Assembly: GCF_047675955.1 (NCBI RefSeq) | Contig: NC_132925.1 | Coordinates: 20,980,688 to 21,044,687 of the forward strand | Origin: Chlorocebus sabaeus | Lineage: Eukaryota > Chordata > Mammalia > Primates > Cercopithecidae | DNA length: 64,000 bases | Direction of reading: 5' to 3' | In this document: in pieces, positions 11,284-22,637 of the stretch | Layout of the letters: every line of letters starts with the position of its first letter | Position numbering within the stretch: the first letter of the stretch is position 1 | The notes under the pieces: generated by a model | Databases searched by the model: none | Seen by the model: the letters and a program-made list of their open reading frames with translations, nothing else | Told to the model about the DNA's origin: nothing | Position numbers and translations under genes: made by a program

Positions 11284-11667
11284 GAAAACAATGAGATACC
11301 ACTTCACACTCACTAAGATGACTATAAATTAAAAGAGAAATAATAACAAGTGTTGGCAAGGGTATGGAGAATGGAACCCTCATTGCTCTTGGGAATACAA
11401 AATGATGCAGCTGCTTTAGCAAATAGTCGGACAGTTTCTCAAAAGGTTAAGCATCAAATGATCAAATGATTCAGCAATTCCATTTTAGGTATATACCCAA
11501 AGGAAATGAAAAGGTATGTTCACACCAAAACTTGTGCATGAATGTTCATAGTGGCAAAAATTGTTAATAGCCATAAATGGAAGTAATCTAAATTTCTACC
11601 AACTGATGATAAACAAAATGTAGTATATCCACATAATTGAGTATTATTTAGTCACAAAAAGAAATGA

Positions 11668-11955
11668 GGCCAGGCACGGTGGCTCACACCTGTAATCCCA
11701 GCCCTTTGGGAGGCCGAGGCAGGTGGATCACCTGAGGTCAGATGTTAGACACCAGCCTGGCTAACATGGCGAAACCCCATCTCTACTAAAAATACAAAAA
11801 TTAGCCAGGTGCAGTGGCGGGTGTCTGTAATCTCAGCTAATTGAGAGGCTGAGGCATGAGAATCGCTTGAACCCAGGAGGTGGAGGTTGCAGTGAGCCAA
11901 GATCGCACCACTACACTTGAGACTGGGTGACAGGTGAGACTCCGTTTTTAAAAAA
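11668..11955 (+). mobile_element. AluS/Y-type element
   Basis: A complete dimeric Alu starting GGCCAGGCACGGTGGC with a terminal A-run. AAAAAGAAAT occurs on both sides as the probable target-site duplication. It is inserted in the L1M 3' end. Confidence 0.95.
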
Positions 11956-12298
11956 AAAAAAGAAATACTTATTTGTGCTGTAATATGGATGAACATGCTA
12001 CAACATAGATGAGAACATTATGCTAAGTCAAAGAATTTAGATGCAAAAGGGCATATAGTATAAGATTCCATTTATATAAAGTGTCAAGACAATAGTCAAA
12101 TCCAAAGTAGACTGATAGTTGCCAGGGCCTGGGTCTGTGGAGGAATGGGACACGACTGCTAAAGGGGTTTCTTTTTTAGGTGATGAAAATTTTCTGGAAT
12201 TAGTGGCAATGACTGCACAACATTGTGAAAATACTAAAAGCCACTGACTTGGACATCTTAAAAGTTTAAATTGTATGATATGTAAATTGTATCTCAAT

Positions 12299-12454
12299 AT
12301 TTTTTGGAGACAGGGTCTCACTCTGTTGCTCAGGCTGGAGTGCAGTGGTGCCATCACAGATCACTGCAGCCTCAACCTCCTGGGCTCAGGCAGTCCTCTC
12401 ATCTCAGCCTTCCAAGTAGCTGAGACTACAGTCGCATGCCACCACACCTGGCTA

Positions 12455-12490
<36 letters not shown>

Positions 12491-12609
12491 TAGTGATGAG
12501 GTCTCACTGTTTTGCCCAAACTGATCTTAAACTCCTGGGCTCAATCAGTCCTCCTGCCTTGGCCTCCCAAAGTGTTGGGGTTTCAGGCATGAGCCACCAA
12601 ACATGGCCC
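12299..12609 (-). mobile_element. AluJ-type element
   Basis: A reverse-orientation old Alu with 'GAGTGCAGTGGTGCCATCAC' and 'CCTCCCAAAGTGTTGGGGTT'. Its internal linker holds an expanded T-run (about 12460-12489). It lies at the very 3' end of the L1M. Confidence 0.92.
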
Positions 12610-14939
12610 ATAGCTCAACTTTTAAAAGTAATAATGAAGGAGAAGAATCACAAAGTTTCCTCCCAGACAAAACATCACATTCTAAACATTGACTGAAGTG
12701 GAAAGTGATGTTAGGAAATTGGTACAATATTTAAAAAGAGACTTGGAAACAGAGAACAGGTTCCTTCAGCACCTGGGGACATGGACATTGAATTTCGGGG
12801 GAAAGAAATGTAATAGGAACTCACATGATACATATAATAAGATTATAGCAATGTAGGCAATTTCTTTTGGTTTTCAACCTTTAGGGATGATCAAATGCAG
12901 CAAACTTGTAAAGTCGTTGCGGACAGAAGGTAATTGTGGTTCATAAGGGGAGAGGAGAGAGCAGAGGCACTGATGTTCTTATTTTACAAAGAGATATCAA
13001 GAAATAATATCAGGAGCTGAAGAACAAGAAATAGATGCTCACAGAGATTAAAGTAACAAAAAAAAATTAAAATCACAAATAAAATATCAAAACTTCAGAA
13101 GAAGATGAGAGTAAAGAATCTAAAGGCTCATCTTTTATATTGGGGCATAAATAGAGATGGTCTGAAGTTGATAGTTCAATAATTAAATAAAGGTATAAGC
13201 ACATTGCCTACAGTTTTTGAAGTAACCACTAGGACAATAAAAACTGTTTAAACATGTTTCCTGTGAGAGTGGAAGTACGGATGGGAAAGGGGAAGCGGAA
13301 AACCGTGCTTTTTAGAAGCTCTTCTCTACTCATTTGATGCCATGTACCTGTATTTGTTTACTCAAAAGCAGTTCATCAGGAGTTTTATGACTTATTTGAT
13401 GGGTGACAAATGATAAAGAAATGAAGATTGACCTTATCTGACCCCAAGTAATTAGAAAAGTGATCTCAAAGAAACAGAAAAATTGAAAAGAGGAGAAACC
13501 AGCAACTTGTTTGAGGGAAGAAGATGAAGACACTGAAAGACGCAATCAGAAGAATATAACAGGCACGAAAATAAGTGTCCAGAAAAATTCTAGGGTAAAA
13601 TAGAAACTCTTACATTTACATGAATGTAAGAGTTGGACTGACACCAACAAAAGTTGAAGAGGAAAACAAAAAAGGAAGAAAGAATTTGAGAGGAATTCCA
13701 GAAAGTGAAGCTTAGAGTACCCCTGGTGGAGGCATAGAAGGAATAAAGAGAAACAGTGTAGTGTATATGGGTCAAGGAATGAGATAGTTGACCAAAATAT
13801 GTCCAAAATTATAAACACTGACCCTATCAATTATAATTAAAGAGGTAGAAAACAAAGGAAAGTAGCATTGAATACCCTACACTCCAGGGTAGCTAAATTC
13901 CCTGTGGCATCTACAGACAATCCTTAAAATAGACTCATGGAAGTTGAAAGTTGATCCACAATTTTCCTATTTATAACTGGCTCTCTCATAACACAACTGA
14001 AAAAAATTACTGCTTGTTATACTTTTAACTGTGTAACGCATGTAAAAAAAATGTTCTGCCAACTCTAGTCTAAATCCTTCTCATCTATTGTGACCTGTTC
14101 CAAAAATATATCATTCGGGGAAAAAAATACATGCAGTCACAAAGAGCTTGAAGTCATTATTTCCTCAAACTCAGTGATGTAATCTTTGAGAATTATATCA
14201 GACAACATTACCAGATGAAGACAACATAGAAACATTTATGTTTTGCTTATTTTTGTAAGACTCTTCATGCAGCATTAACCTTGGGTCTCCAGGAAAAAGG
14301 CATGCAATCATGAGTGTCATGGAATTGCTATTAAAAGAGTGCTTATTATGGGAAAGATCTAAAGTTACAATCTAAAGTTTGAAGGAAATGTGCATTTGCA
14401 AATGAAACCAATGGACCTCCTGCGTAAATTACAAACATACATCAATGCATGTCGCTGACAATATCAAAACCTCTATGGCTGCCTCATCAATCTAAGCCAC
14501 ACCGGTTTAAAACTTTGCCATGCACACACTGTTCTGCTGTTGTCTCCTCTTTTCTCTCCATGAAAGACACATGTATTTAGAGATGCCTTCAGTGGTCACC
14601 ATTTTCTTACTTCCAACTCATTCCCCATCCCTCCCAATTTGCTTCTGTTTCATCACTTCATTCAGGTGGTTCTGGCTAAAATGAATGAGGACACTGATGT
14701 TTCTAAAATGGATGTATATTTTTCAGTGCTCTTCCTATTTCTTGTTGTAGGCTACATTCAATACCTTGAACCAATAATTTTTCAAACACTTTTTCCCCCT
14801 GGTTTTCAAGACACAGCACTCTTAATGTCTCACTTATAACAACATTCTCATTTCAATTACCCATCTGTAATCCCAACACTATAAAGCCCTATTCACACGC
14901 AAATGTACAAGTATCTCCCAACACTTACCCTTAGATGAC
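12610..14939. other. No confidently recognised feature
   Basis: A-rich, low-complexity-leaning DNA that may contain very old L1-like sequence, but I cannot align any part by eye. The minus-strand ORFs at 13330-13545 and 13546-13830 are rich in F, S and L, as expected of the complement of A-rich DNA. Confidence 0.4.
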
Positions 14940-15190
14940 TGAGGCATGTCAAAATCGATCTCATGATATCTACCTCTGAATCTGATTTTCTTTATGTTTC
15001 CTATTTCTGTGAATGAACCTACAATCTATCAAGGAATGCAAGCCAAAAAAACCCTGAAATTGTATTTGCTACCTCTTCCACCCCTCTCCTATACTCAACT
15101 CATCATTGAAATTTTACTATCTAAATGTCTCTTGAATCCACACAACACTTGGTCCCCACCATCACCCATTAGTCAAGCTGCCATAATCTC
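14940..15190 (+). mobile_element. L2 LINE, left part
   Basis: 'TTTCCTATTTCTGTGAATG' and the C/T-rich text after it resemble the upstream part of an L2 3' region. It is continuous with the L2 after the Alu. Confidence 0.5.
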
Positions 15191-15485
15191 TTTTTTTTTC
15201 TTTTAATGGAGTCTCGCCCTGTCACCCAAGCTGGAGTGCAACGGTATGGTCTCGGCTCACTGCAATGTCTGTCTCCTAGGTTCAAGCGATTCTCCGGCCT
15301 CAGCCTCTTGAGTAGCTGGGATTACTGGCGCCCACCACCACACCTGGCTAATTTTTTGTATTTTTTAGTAGAAACGGGGTTTCACCATGTTGGTCAGGCT
15401 GGTCTCGATCTCCTGACCTCAGGTGATCCACCCACCTGGGCCTCCCAAAGTGCTGGGATTACAGTCATGAGCCACTGCACCCAGC
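15191..15485 (-). mobile_element. AluS-type element
   Basis: A full Alu in reverse orientation with poly(T) start and all standard landmarks. It splits the L2. AGTCAAGCTGCC before it and AGTCAGGCTACG after it are a plausible diverged duplication. Confidence 0.94.
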
Positions 15486-15489
15486 AGTC

Positions 15490-16200
15490 AGGCTACGGTG
15501 AACTCTTACCTGAACTACTGCACTAGCCTCCGAACAGATCTTTCTACATTCACCTTGGACTCTTCAATCTAGTCTCCCCATTGCAGCTACAGTCGTCTTT
15601 TACAAAGAATACATTTCTTCTTGCACACAACTCTAGTTCTTTCAAGCCCTTGCTTAAACTCCTTCAGTGTCTTCCTGTTGTTCTTAGACTACAGATCAAA
15701 ATTCTTAACATGGTCTAACAGGCTCTGCATAGTCTGGTCCTTGCCTACTTCTCAGGCTTATTTCACAGAACTCTCCTCTCATTCTCTGAGCCCTGACACA
15801 CTGACATTCAAATTCTGCACATGGGCAAGCTCACCAGAGTGCCTTTGCACATGCTTTCCCCTCCTCAGCCCTGTTCACCTAGTTGCCCACTGATTCTTCA
15901 GCTTTTGTTCAGCCATTTGCCTTAAAGGGAAGTCTTTCCTGGTTTCCTAGGCTAAGGTAGGTTTCTTATCTGCCTGTACAGACTGCTTCTTTCTTTCAGA
16001 GGGCTTATCCCAGTTGGCTCACATTCTACCACAGTCAATGATGTGGTTATTTTATGAATGCCCTTCTTGCGCGTTAGTCTGAAGCTTCATGAGTCAGAAG
16101 CCACATCTTTTATTTTGCTTGCTGTCCTATCTCCAGCTCCTAGAAAAGTTCCTAGCATATAGGGTAATAAACACATAATTGATGAATGAATGCAAGCATG
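15490..16200 (+). mobile_element. L2 LINE 3' end
   Basis: Classic L2 order: 'CTTGCTTAAACTCCTTCAGTG', 'ACTACAGATCAAAATTCTTA', 'AGAGTGCCTTTGCACATGCT', 'GGGAAGTCTTTCCTGG' and a terminal '(TGAA)n'-like end near 16180-16195. It is a non-coding relic. Confidence 0.8.
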
Positions 16201-16421
16201 AATAAAGGGCAAATTTGGCTTAAAAATAGTATATGGCTTATAGACCAGCCCTCCTGCCAATTCAGACCTGCTTTTCTCCAATTTTTAGCTTAAAGTGTGT
16301 TGTTTATTTTTAATCTTATATATGTACAACCATAAAGATTGCTCAAAGCACTGAAATGCTATAGTGCCTATGAAGATATCAATTTCAGACCCACAGGGAA
16401 TAGCAATAAGATTAATACAGA

Positions 16422-16519
16422 CGAGTTAATGGGTGCAGCACACCAACATGGTGCATGTATACATATGTAACAAACCTGCACGTTGTGCACATGTACCCTA
16501 GAACTTAAAGTATAAAAAA
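16422..16519 (+). mobile_element. Severely truncated L1PA insertion (98 bp)
   Basis: Only the last part of an L1PA 3' UTR is present ('GGTGCAGCACACCAACATGG', 'AACCTGCACGTTGTGCAC') plus a short A-tail. It is bracketed by a perfect 14-bp duplication AAGATTAATACAGA at 16408-16421 and 16520-16533. The perfect duplication indicates a fairly recent insertion. Confidence 0.93.
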
Positions 16520-16533
16520 AAGATTAATACAGA

Positions 16534-17690
16534 ATTTTTCATACCAAATAAGTATTTTAGATAATGCCAAAGAGACTCTATAGCTAGATTCTATAGCTAG
16601 ACTAAAGGTCTGTTCAGATAACATTCAATAACATCTGAATCAACTGATCTTTTTTCTGGCTCTGCCTCATAGAATTCAGGAAAGTGCTTGTGACAGGCCT
16701 TTTTAGCCTGGGGGTAGAGGAGGGGGAAGGAATGGAGAAAGCTACAAATAAAGAGTGAGGAGTCTGTTGAGACTTGACTATATGTCAGTCTAGCAATCAA
16801 ATGTTGTGTAATTCCAAAAGAGATGACCTCTCTGTGGCCCAGATGCAGAGCAAGCAACATAATCTGCGGGGCCCTGTTCAAAATGAAAATCCAAAGCCGT
16901 TCATTGAAAAAGCAGAAGACTGCCTTCTGCAGTCTCTTGATCAATCCGTCATGCTGGTTTTATTTTTATCGTTGTTATTTTGCTATTTAATGTTACATTC
17001 CCTTGGACACAAAACACTCATGCAGTGAGTGCAGATAACCAGTACCCTGGTCCCTGCCCCTGTGACTTGTAATGTATCCAAAACTGACCTTCCCCATGCC
17101 TGGTCTCGTACAGGGTATGGAGGGCCACAGCAGTCAATGAATGGGGCAGAGGAGCAGGTAGCTGAGAACCCGATCTGTGGAGTCAGGGAGTGAACAGGAA
17201 GCAGGACCACTTGCAGCCAAGGCTCCAGGTTCCCAGTGCATGTTCCATTGTCCCATCAGACATCAGTTGTAAAGTGCAAATTCAATAACCCAGTGTCAAG
17301 AATTTCAAAATGATGCCAGCAGAGCATTAAACACTAAGTGCAGGGTCCCTTTCTGAGTGTGGACCCTGTGCAACTGCACATGTCACACACTTGTGAAGCT
17401 GTCCTTGTGCAGATAAAATGGTTTCTACTGGACCACAGTGAAGAAGGTATATCATATTCTTACACACTCAGACGTCTCCATCTGAAACTATGTATTCACA
17501 GGTGCTTCCTGTCATGGAAAGGGTAGATTTGTGCACTCTTTGGAAACTGTTGATTTCTGCTGAATAGCCGAACTGTACTAAGTTCATTCTGTATCACTCG
17601 GATAAGTGCATCTTGTGTAACATTTCCAAGAGTTGTCACTGCCTGGTGTTTTCTCAAATCCAGTAGACAAGACCCATTTATTTAAGTATT
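16534..17690. other. No recognised feature
   Basis: Single-copy-looking DNA with overlapping short ORFs on both strands near 16597-17028 and 16983-17210. None shows a domain or splice support. Confidence 0.45.
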
Positions 17691-17800
17691 ACTCTAGAGC
17701 ATATGCTCTCTTAAGACAGCAATAATCATCTTCCTATCTCTACTATAATCAACAGTACCTTGCATCAGTTGATACTCGATAAATGCTTCTTGAGTTGAAA
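17691..17800 (+). mobile_element. L2 3'-terminal fragment
   Basis: 'TCTCTACTATAATCAACAGTACC' and 'GATACTCGATAAATGC' match the last ~100 bp of L2. Confidence 0.5.
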
Positions 17801-17994
17801 TAATAAACTCCATACTCCTCTTCTAACTACGCTATTCCTAAAATAAAAGTCAACTTAAAAAATGCATGGTGGAATCGTTAAAATATCAGCCTATTTGGTG
17901 TATGTATGTATGTGTACACACACACAGAGTCTTAATTCCACACATTTCTTCTCAAGAGTTCAAGGTGGCTATCAGGACCAAGCCTACAAATAAA

Positions 17995-18072
17995 GAGATT
18001 GAAATTTCCACACAAAGTTATCACTTTAAACAAGAGATTGAAATTTCCACACAAAGTTATCACTTTAAACAA
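17995..18072. repeat. Perfect 39-bp tandem duplication
   Basis: Two identical 39-bp units (17995-18033 and 18034-18072), starting GAGATTGAAATTTCC and ending TTTAAACAA. The period is a multiple of three, so the ORF across it repeats the same 13 residues. No mismatches between copies implies a recent replication-slippage event or an actively variable locus. Confidence 0.95.
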
Positions 18073-18740
18073 AAGGAAATCCTAGTTAAAATACAAAAAC
18101 AAAAACAATATTTAGAAAGAATATTTTAAAACTTGGAGAAGAGCTTATGGTATAATTAAATAAAAAACCAAGAGTAAATAATATAGTATTGCAAGTCTTC
18201 AAAATAAGAACATGTATACATGACTTCGTGTATACATGACTGATATACACAAAATAAAAAGATTGGAAGGAATCATTATCCAATATTATTAGTCTTTATC
18301 TCTTGCGTATAAGATTATGAGAGATTGTAGTTTTTAAATTTATTTTGTGTACACATTAAAATTTTTCTTCTATACTGAGTATATGCTGCTTTTATATTCG
18401 TAAGTTTTTTTTGGAAAGCAAACATTTGAAAATAATAACTTTTAGTCATTTAAAGTGGTAGTTAAATTATTTTTTATTAATAAAGTCTTTTGCCATCAAT
18501 ATTATGGCATCCCAATATATACATTTTTAAGTGAGGAACAGCTTCCTTAGGCCATTTAAATCTTCATCACTAGGCAGAGAATATTTCATTGCTTAAAGGA
18601 GCTTTTGGAGTGCCACTCAGAAAGTCAGTGAGTTAAATCCAAACCCCATCCAGTTGTTGTGAAAGAGGCATATAAATGGCCTTTCATCTCACTTCCCTGA
18701 TTCATATTTTATTCAAGATATTGGTGTGTTAGTTAAGTAA
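18073..18740. other. No recognised feature
   Basis: AT-rich. GTATACATGACT occurs twice as a close direct repeat near 18213-18242. Nothing else stands out. Confidence 0.45.
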
Positions 18741-18945
18741 TTCTTGATGCTGCAGTAACAAATAAATCTTGAAGTCTCGGTGGCTTAACTACAAGGGTTT
18801 ATTTTTCACTCAGGTCAACCCAACCCAAACCAGGTGGCCAAGTAATGACTCAGGATCCAGGCTCCCCAATTTTACAACTCTATCATCTTATACTTCTTCA
18901 CTTCCAGTTACACAGATAGAAGAGAGAAAGATATGGTAGAGGCAC
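18741..18945. mobile_element. Possible old LTR-like repeat
   Basis: 'GATGCTGCAGTAACAAATAAA', 'TCGGTGGCTTAACTACAAGG' and 'GTTTATTTTTCACTCA' resemble the reverse-oriented end of an old MaLR-type LTR. The call is weak. Confidence 0.3.
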
Positions 18946-19045
18946 ATACACAAATATGTATGTATGTATACATGTGTGTACATATATAGTGATGGGGTGT
19001 GTGTATACATATATATTTATATATATATTTATATATATTTAGCCC
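18946..19045. repeat. TATG/TATA microsatellite
   Basis: A compound alternating pyrimidine-purine tract of (TATG)n, (TG)n and (TATATT)n. Confidence 0.85.
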
Positions 19046-20135
19046 GACCTAGTCATTGGCCTCACTGAACTTCAGTACTGCAGCAGTGACTGAAAAATGT
19101 AGAGAAGTGCAGAAGAATATTTGGTTTTTACTACTACTGTCACAAGATTTTAAATTTTCAAATAACATTAAAGAAGGACACGGGATTTATCATAATGGGG
19201 CAAAGTTAAACTAGGATGTAAGGTACTATATTAGCAGAAACTATTTTTCTTCAAAAGATTGATGAAAAAATCTGAGAGGATATGAGAAGACAGATCATTG
19301 ATATGAAGAGGTGTTGAAAATGAGATTAAATAGAGCTGAAAGCACGAAACGATACCCTGAGATGTCAGACAGCTCCGCTCACCACGCTCAGATTTCCTGA
19401 GGTTCTATATTGAGACAGGCAAGTGGAGCTTTTAAAATGCCCCAGCAGAAGTAGAAAGCTGCCACAACTTATTCATTTCTCAAAGTGTAATTGATGTTGC
19501 TTACAATAAACTTCAAAGAGGTACGTGCTGATGGTTTCTAACTGCCATATAAACATGACTTCATATAAACATCAGCCTGGAACTCCTCCAACTCGTACAG
19601 ACCTGGTGGATGTTCAGCAGGGCAAACTAGCAAAGGACTATTTTTAAGCCTCCACAACTGAGGATAACTGTTCATTTTTTCTACTTATTTAGTCGAGTGC
19701 CCATTTAACGTTTGTCCTTCAGGCAGCAGTGTATGCCCTTCATGGTTTTACATGTCAGTTCAGATCTCTTAAGAAAGAGGTCTATAAATTTTGGGGAAAG
19801 AATGCTTACCAGCCATGCACACTATGCCTACGATTACACTCTGTGTATTTATTGGCCCCTTAAGTAAATGTTGGTGATCGATTTACAAATACAGTAACTG
19901 AAATCAGTGGAAGATACATTTGAAATATAATTCTAATCACATATGTACATGAGATAATTTTACAAATGTGACCTCATTCCTGTCACATGGATTAAGTTCA
20001 TTAATGCCAAAATGTGAGATAAATTATTTCTATACCATATTTTCCTATAAATGGCCAAGAAAGGTTGAAGGTAAACTAATGCTTAGGCAAGCTATATTTG
20101 TCAGAAATTTATGAAGGATAATTCTTGCTCCTTCA
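19046..20135. other. No recognised feature
   Basis: Unremarkable single-copy-looking DNA. Confidence 0.45.
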
Positions 20136-20139
20136 ATGT

Positions 20140-20226
20140 AACAATAAGAAAGAAAGGAGAAGAAAAGAAAAGAAAAGGAGAAAGGAAAAAGGAAAAGAAA
20201 GCAGAAGAAAGGAAAGGAAAGAAGAA
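20140..20226. repeat. GAAA-rich polypurine microsatellite
   Basis: About 87 bp almost free of pyrimidines (GAAA, GGAAA and AGGA units). The lysine- and arginine-rich ORF over it is an artefact. Confidence 0.9.
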
Positions 20227-20555
20227 AATCTATTTGAATTGTTTAGAGAACACCCTGTACTCTCTTTAGACCATATGTATTCAGTTTTGTTTCGTTGGTG
20301 TTCTTTACTGTTTTGGTTCTTTATTATTTCTGATTTTGTAATAAATGGAGGGTAAAATACAAAATTTCTTCTGGTTGCTACATAGACAGCTGTGAGATCT
20401 ATAGTTTCATACATTTAAGGATGGAATCTCTGAGTAAACAATTTTGATTGGCTCTTACTATCTTGCAAGCTCCTTCTTCATTAAACTGAATAAATCATCA
20501 GTATAATTCATCAGGAAATCCCCAGGAGAGGTTCACAAGTATAAAAAACTTTTGG

Positions 20556-20850
20556 GGCCGGGCGCGGTGGCTCACACCTGTTATCTAAGCACCTTGGGAG
20601 GCTGAGGCGGGCAGGTCATTTGAGGCCACGAGTGTGAGACCAGCCTGGCCAAAATGGTGAAACCCTGTCTGTACCAAAAATACCAAAATTAGCTGGGCAT
20701 GGTGATGCACTCCTGTAATCTCAGCTACTTGGGAGACTGAGGCAGGAGAATTGCTGGAACCCAGTAGGCGAAGGTTGCAGTGAGCCGAGATTGCGCTACT
20801 GCAGTCCAGTCTGGGTGACAGAGCGAGACCTTGTCTCAAAAAATAAAAAT
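20556..20850 (+). mobile_element. AluS-type element
   Basis: Starts GGCCGGGCGCGGTGGC and ends with an AAATAAAAA tail. AAAAAACTTTTG before it and AAAAAGCTTTTG after it form the duplication with one mismatch. Confidence 0.95.
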
Positions 20851-20862
20851 AAAAAGCTTTTG

Positions 20863-21723
20863 ACCCAAGTACTGTCAAAGAAGTAAGCTACCTGAACATA
20901 TCCTTCAGTAACTTTACTTTAGTTCAGAGTGAATCTTAAATTATCATGCAAATGAAAGAGTTGATTCATCACTTCAATATCCTTATCTTAGATGCATTAC
21001 TGAAACAACAACTAAATTTAACTTTCAGTCATGGGGACTTAAACAGGCATGATTTGGTAAGAGCCAGCTCCATTTTCCCCCTAGAATAAGTCAATATGGT
21101 TTATAACTGAAAGTAATCTCAAGGGACTTTTGACTCTGTCATTTTCCCAAAACAAATGGTTCTGCTGCTATTGCTTCCAGAACAGCATAACATGCCACTC
21201 AGAGTCTTTACGCTGCTGAGCCACTCATATGCATGTGTTAGAATTAATCTGACATCCTAAAAGCAGAGGGCGCTTGGGCCAGTGGCATTGATGTAGGCTG
21301 TTTTAAGCGTCTGTTTACTAGTCTGTCTCCTACATTAAATTGTGAGCAACATCAGAGGGTCTCTCATAATCATCATTGCATTTTTTTTTTCAGCACAAAT
21401 CTCAACACTGACAAATGTTCAATTCATTTTTTACAAATGTGTTCATAGAATAGTAAATTTTAGTAAACCAATCTAGTCAGTAGTGGTGGAATAGATACTA
21501 AGTGTGTAATTAAGTTATTTGTAGACGCTCTTCTTTCCAAATGCCAGTAACCCAACAAAAGGACCTTTCTTTTGTATTCTTGGCCTTAACTAATGTTGAA
21601 ATTAGAAAAAAAAAATTATCTCAAATAAACCACTGCCATGAATTCTTGTTACATGAAGAAAGCTAAATGGAGATATTACTTCTTTTCTAAGGTCTACGAA
21701 GATGTATTTAAATTATTTTCCTT
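20863..21723. other. No recognised feature
   Basis: Single-copy-looking DNA immediately upstream of the young L1. It may contain regulatory sequence but nothing is diagnostic. Confidence 0.45.
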
Positions 21724-22240
21724 AAAAAGAAGTAGAACTAGGGGGCGGAGCAAGATGGCCGAATAGGAACAGCTCCAGTCTCCAACTCCCAGCGCGAGCG
21801 ACACAGAAGACCGGCGATTTCTGCATTTTCAACTGAGGTACTGGGTTCATCTCACTGGGGAGTGCCAGACGATCGGTGCTGGTCAGCTGCTGCAGCCCGA
21901 CCAGCGAGAGCTGAAGCAGGGCGAGGCATTGCCTCACCTGGAAAGCGCAAGGGGGAAGGGAATCCCTTTTCCTAGCCAGGGGAACTGAGACACACAACAC
22001 CTGGAAAATCGGGTAACTCCCACCCCAATACTGCGCTTTAAGCAGACAGGCACACCAGGAGATCATATCCCACACCTGGCCGGGAGTGTCCCACACCCAC
22101 GGAGCCTCCCTCATTGCTAGCACAGCAGTCTGTGATCTACCGGCAAGGCAGCAGCGAGGCTGGGGGAGGGGCGCCCGCCATTGCTGAGGCTTAAGTAGGT
22201 AAACAAAGCTGCTGGGAAGCTCGAACTGGGTGGAGCTCAC
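21722..22240 (-). CDS. Antisense ORF0-like frame in the L1 5' UTR
   Basis: An uninterrupted 172-codon frame starts with ATG at 22240 on the minus strand in the region where primate L1s have the antisense ORF0. It keeps the expected early residues (STQFELP, then QWRAPLPQPRC). Unlike the ~70-codon human ORF0, it stays open through the whole proximal 5' UTR and ends five codons into the flanking genomic DNA. Proline and tryptophan are abundant, as in other ORF0 frames. Expression would need the antisense promoter and is not shown by the sequence. It may be open by chance in GC-rich DNA. Confidence 0.35.
   Translation of the reverse strand: MSSTQFELPSSFVYLLKPQQWRAPLPQPRCCLAGRSQTAVLAMREAPWVWDTPGQVWDMISWCACLLKAQYWGGSYPIFQVLCVSVPLARKRDSLPPCAFQVRQCLALLQLSLVGLQQLTSTDRLALPSEMNPVPQLKMQKSPVFCVARAGSWRLELFLFGHLAPPPSSTSF
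21724..21739 (+). repeat. 5' target-site duplication of the intact L1
   Basis: AAAAAGAAGTAGAACT is repeated exactly at 27947-27962. The A-run at its start fits an L1 endonuclease site of the TTTT/A class on the opposite strand. Confidence 0.95.
21751..21762 (+). promoter_or_regulatory. YY1 site that fixes the L1 start
   Basis: CAAGATGGCCGA lies about 12 bases inside the element, where YY1 binding positions transcription at the first base of human L1. The core AAGATGGCC is intact. Confidence 0.85.
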
Positions 22241-22500
22241 AGCAGCTCAAGGAAACCTGCCTGTCTCTGTAGACTCCACCTCTGGGGACAGGGCACAGTA
22301 AATAATAACAAACGCAGCAGCTCTGCAGACGCAAACGACTCTGTCTGACAGCTTTGAAGAGAGCAGTGGATCTCCCAACACGGAGGTTGAGATCTGAGAA
22401 GGGACAGACTCCCTGCTCAAGTGCGTCCCTGACCCCTGAGTAGCCTAACTGGGAGACATCCCCCACTAGGGGCAGTCTGACACCCCACACCTCACAGGGT

Positions 22501-22637
22501 GGAGTACACCCCTGAGAGGAAGATTCCAAAGCAAGAATCAGACAGGTACACTCGCTGTTCAGAAATATTCTATCTTCTGCAGCCTCTGCTGCTGATACCC
22601 AGGCAAACAGGGTCTGGAGTGGACCTCAAGCAATCTC
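22501..22637 (+). promoter_or_regulatory. Retained ZNF93-type repressor block of the L1 5' UTR
   Basis: This segment of roughly 130 bp (e.g. 'CAAAGCAAGAATCAGACAGG', 'CTGCTGATACCCAGGCAAAC') is the part of the 5' UTR that the human lineage deleted late in L1PA3 to escape the KRAB zinc-finger repressor ZNF93. Its presence here agrees with the longer 5' UTR and an L1PA4/PA5-derived or non-human lineage. Boundaries are approximate, and one or more bases differ from what I recall of the consensus. Confidence 0.7.

Larger units (their letters stand above)
10640..12298 (+). mobile_element. L1M 3' end (ORF2 tail and 3' UTR), interrupted
   Basis: Degenerate L1 ORF2 C-terminal text ('TATAAAGAACTCTTAACAACTC', 'GAATAGACATTTCTCC', 'CACTTCACACTCACTAAGATG') is followed by an old L1M 3' UTR ending at 'TGTATCTCAATA'. 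A small L1P fragment (11076-11283) and an Alu (11668-11955) lie inside, and another Alu abuts the 3' end. It has no coding capacity. Confidence 0.8.

Noticed and set aside
17995..18072. CRISPR-like repeat
   Set aside because: Two head-to-tail copies without spacers in primate nuclear DNA; a simple tandem duplication.
20125..20414. Lysine-rich + strand ORF and F/L/S-rich minus-strand ORF
   Set aside because: Both are translations of the GAAA microsatellite.
22191..22529. 112-codon second antisense ORF in the L1 5' UTR
   Set aside because: It overlaps the ORF0-like frame in another frame, does not correspond to a known L1 product, and is likely a by-product of GC-rich sequence.
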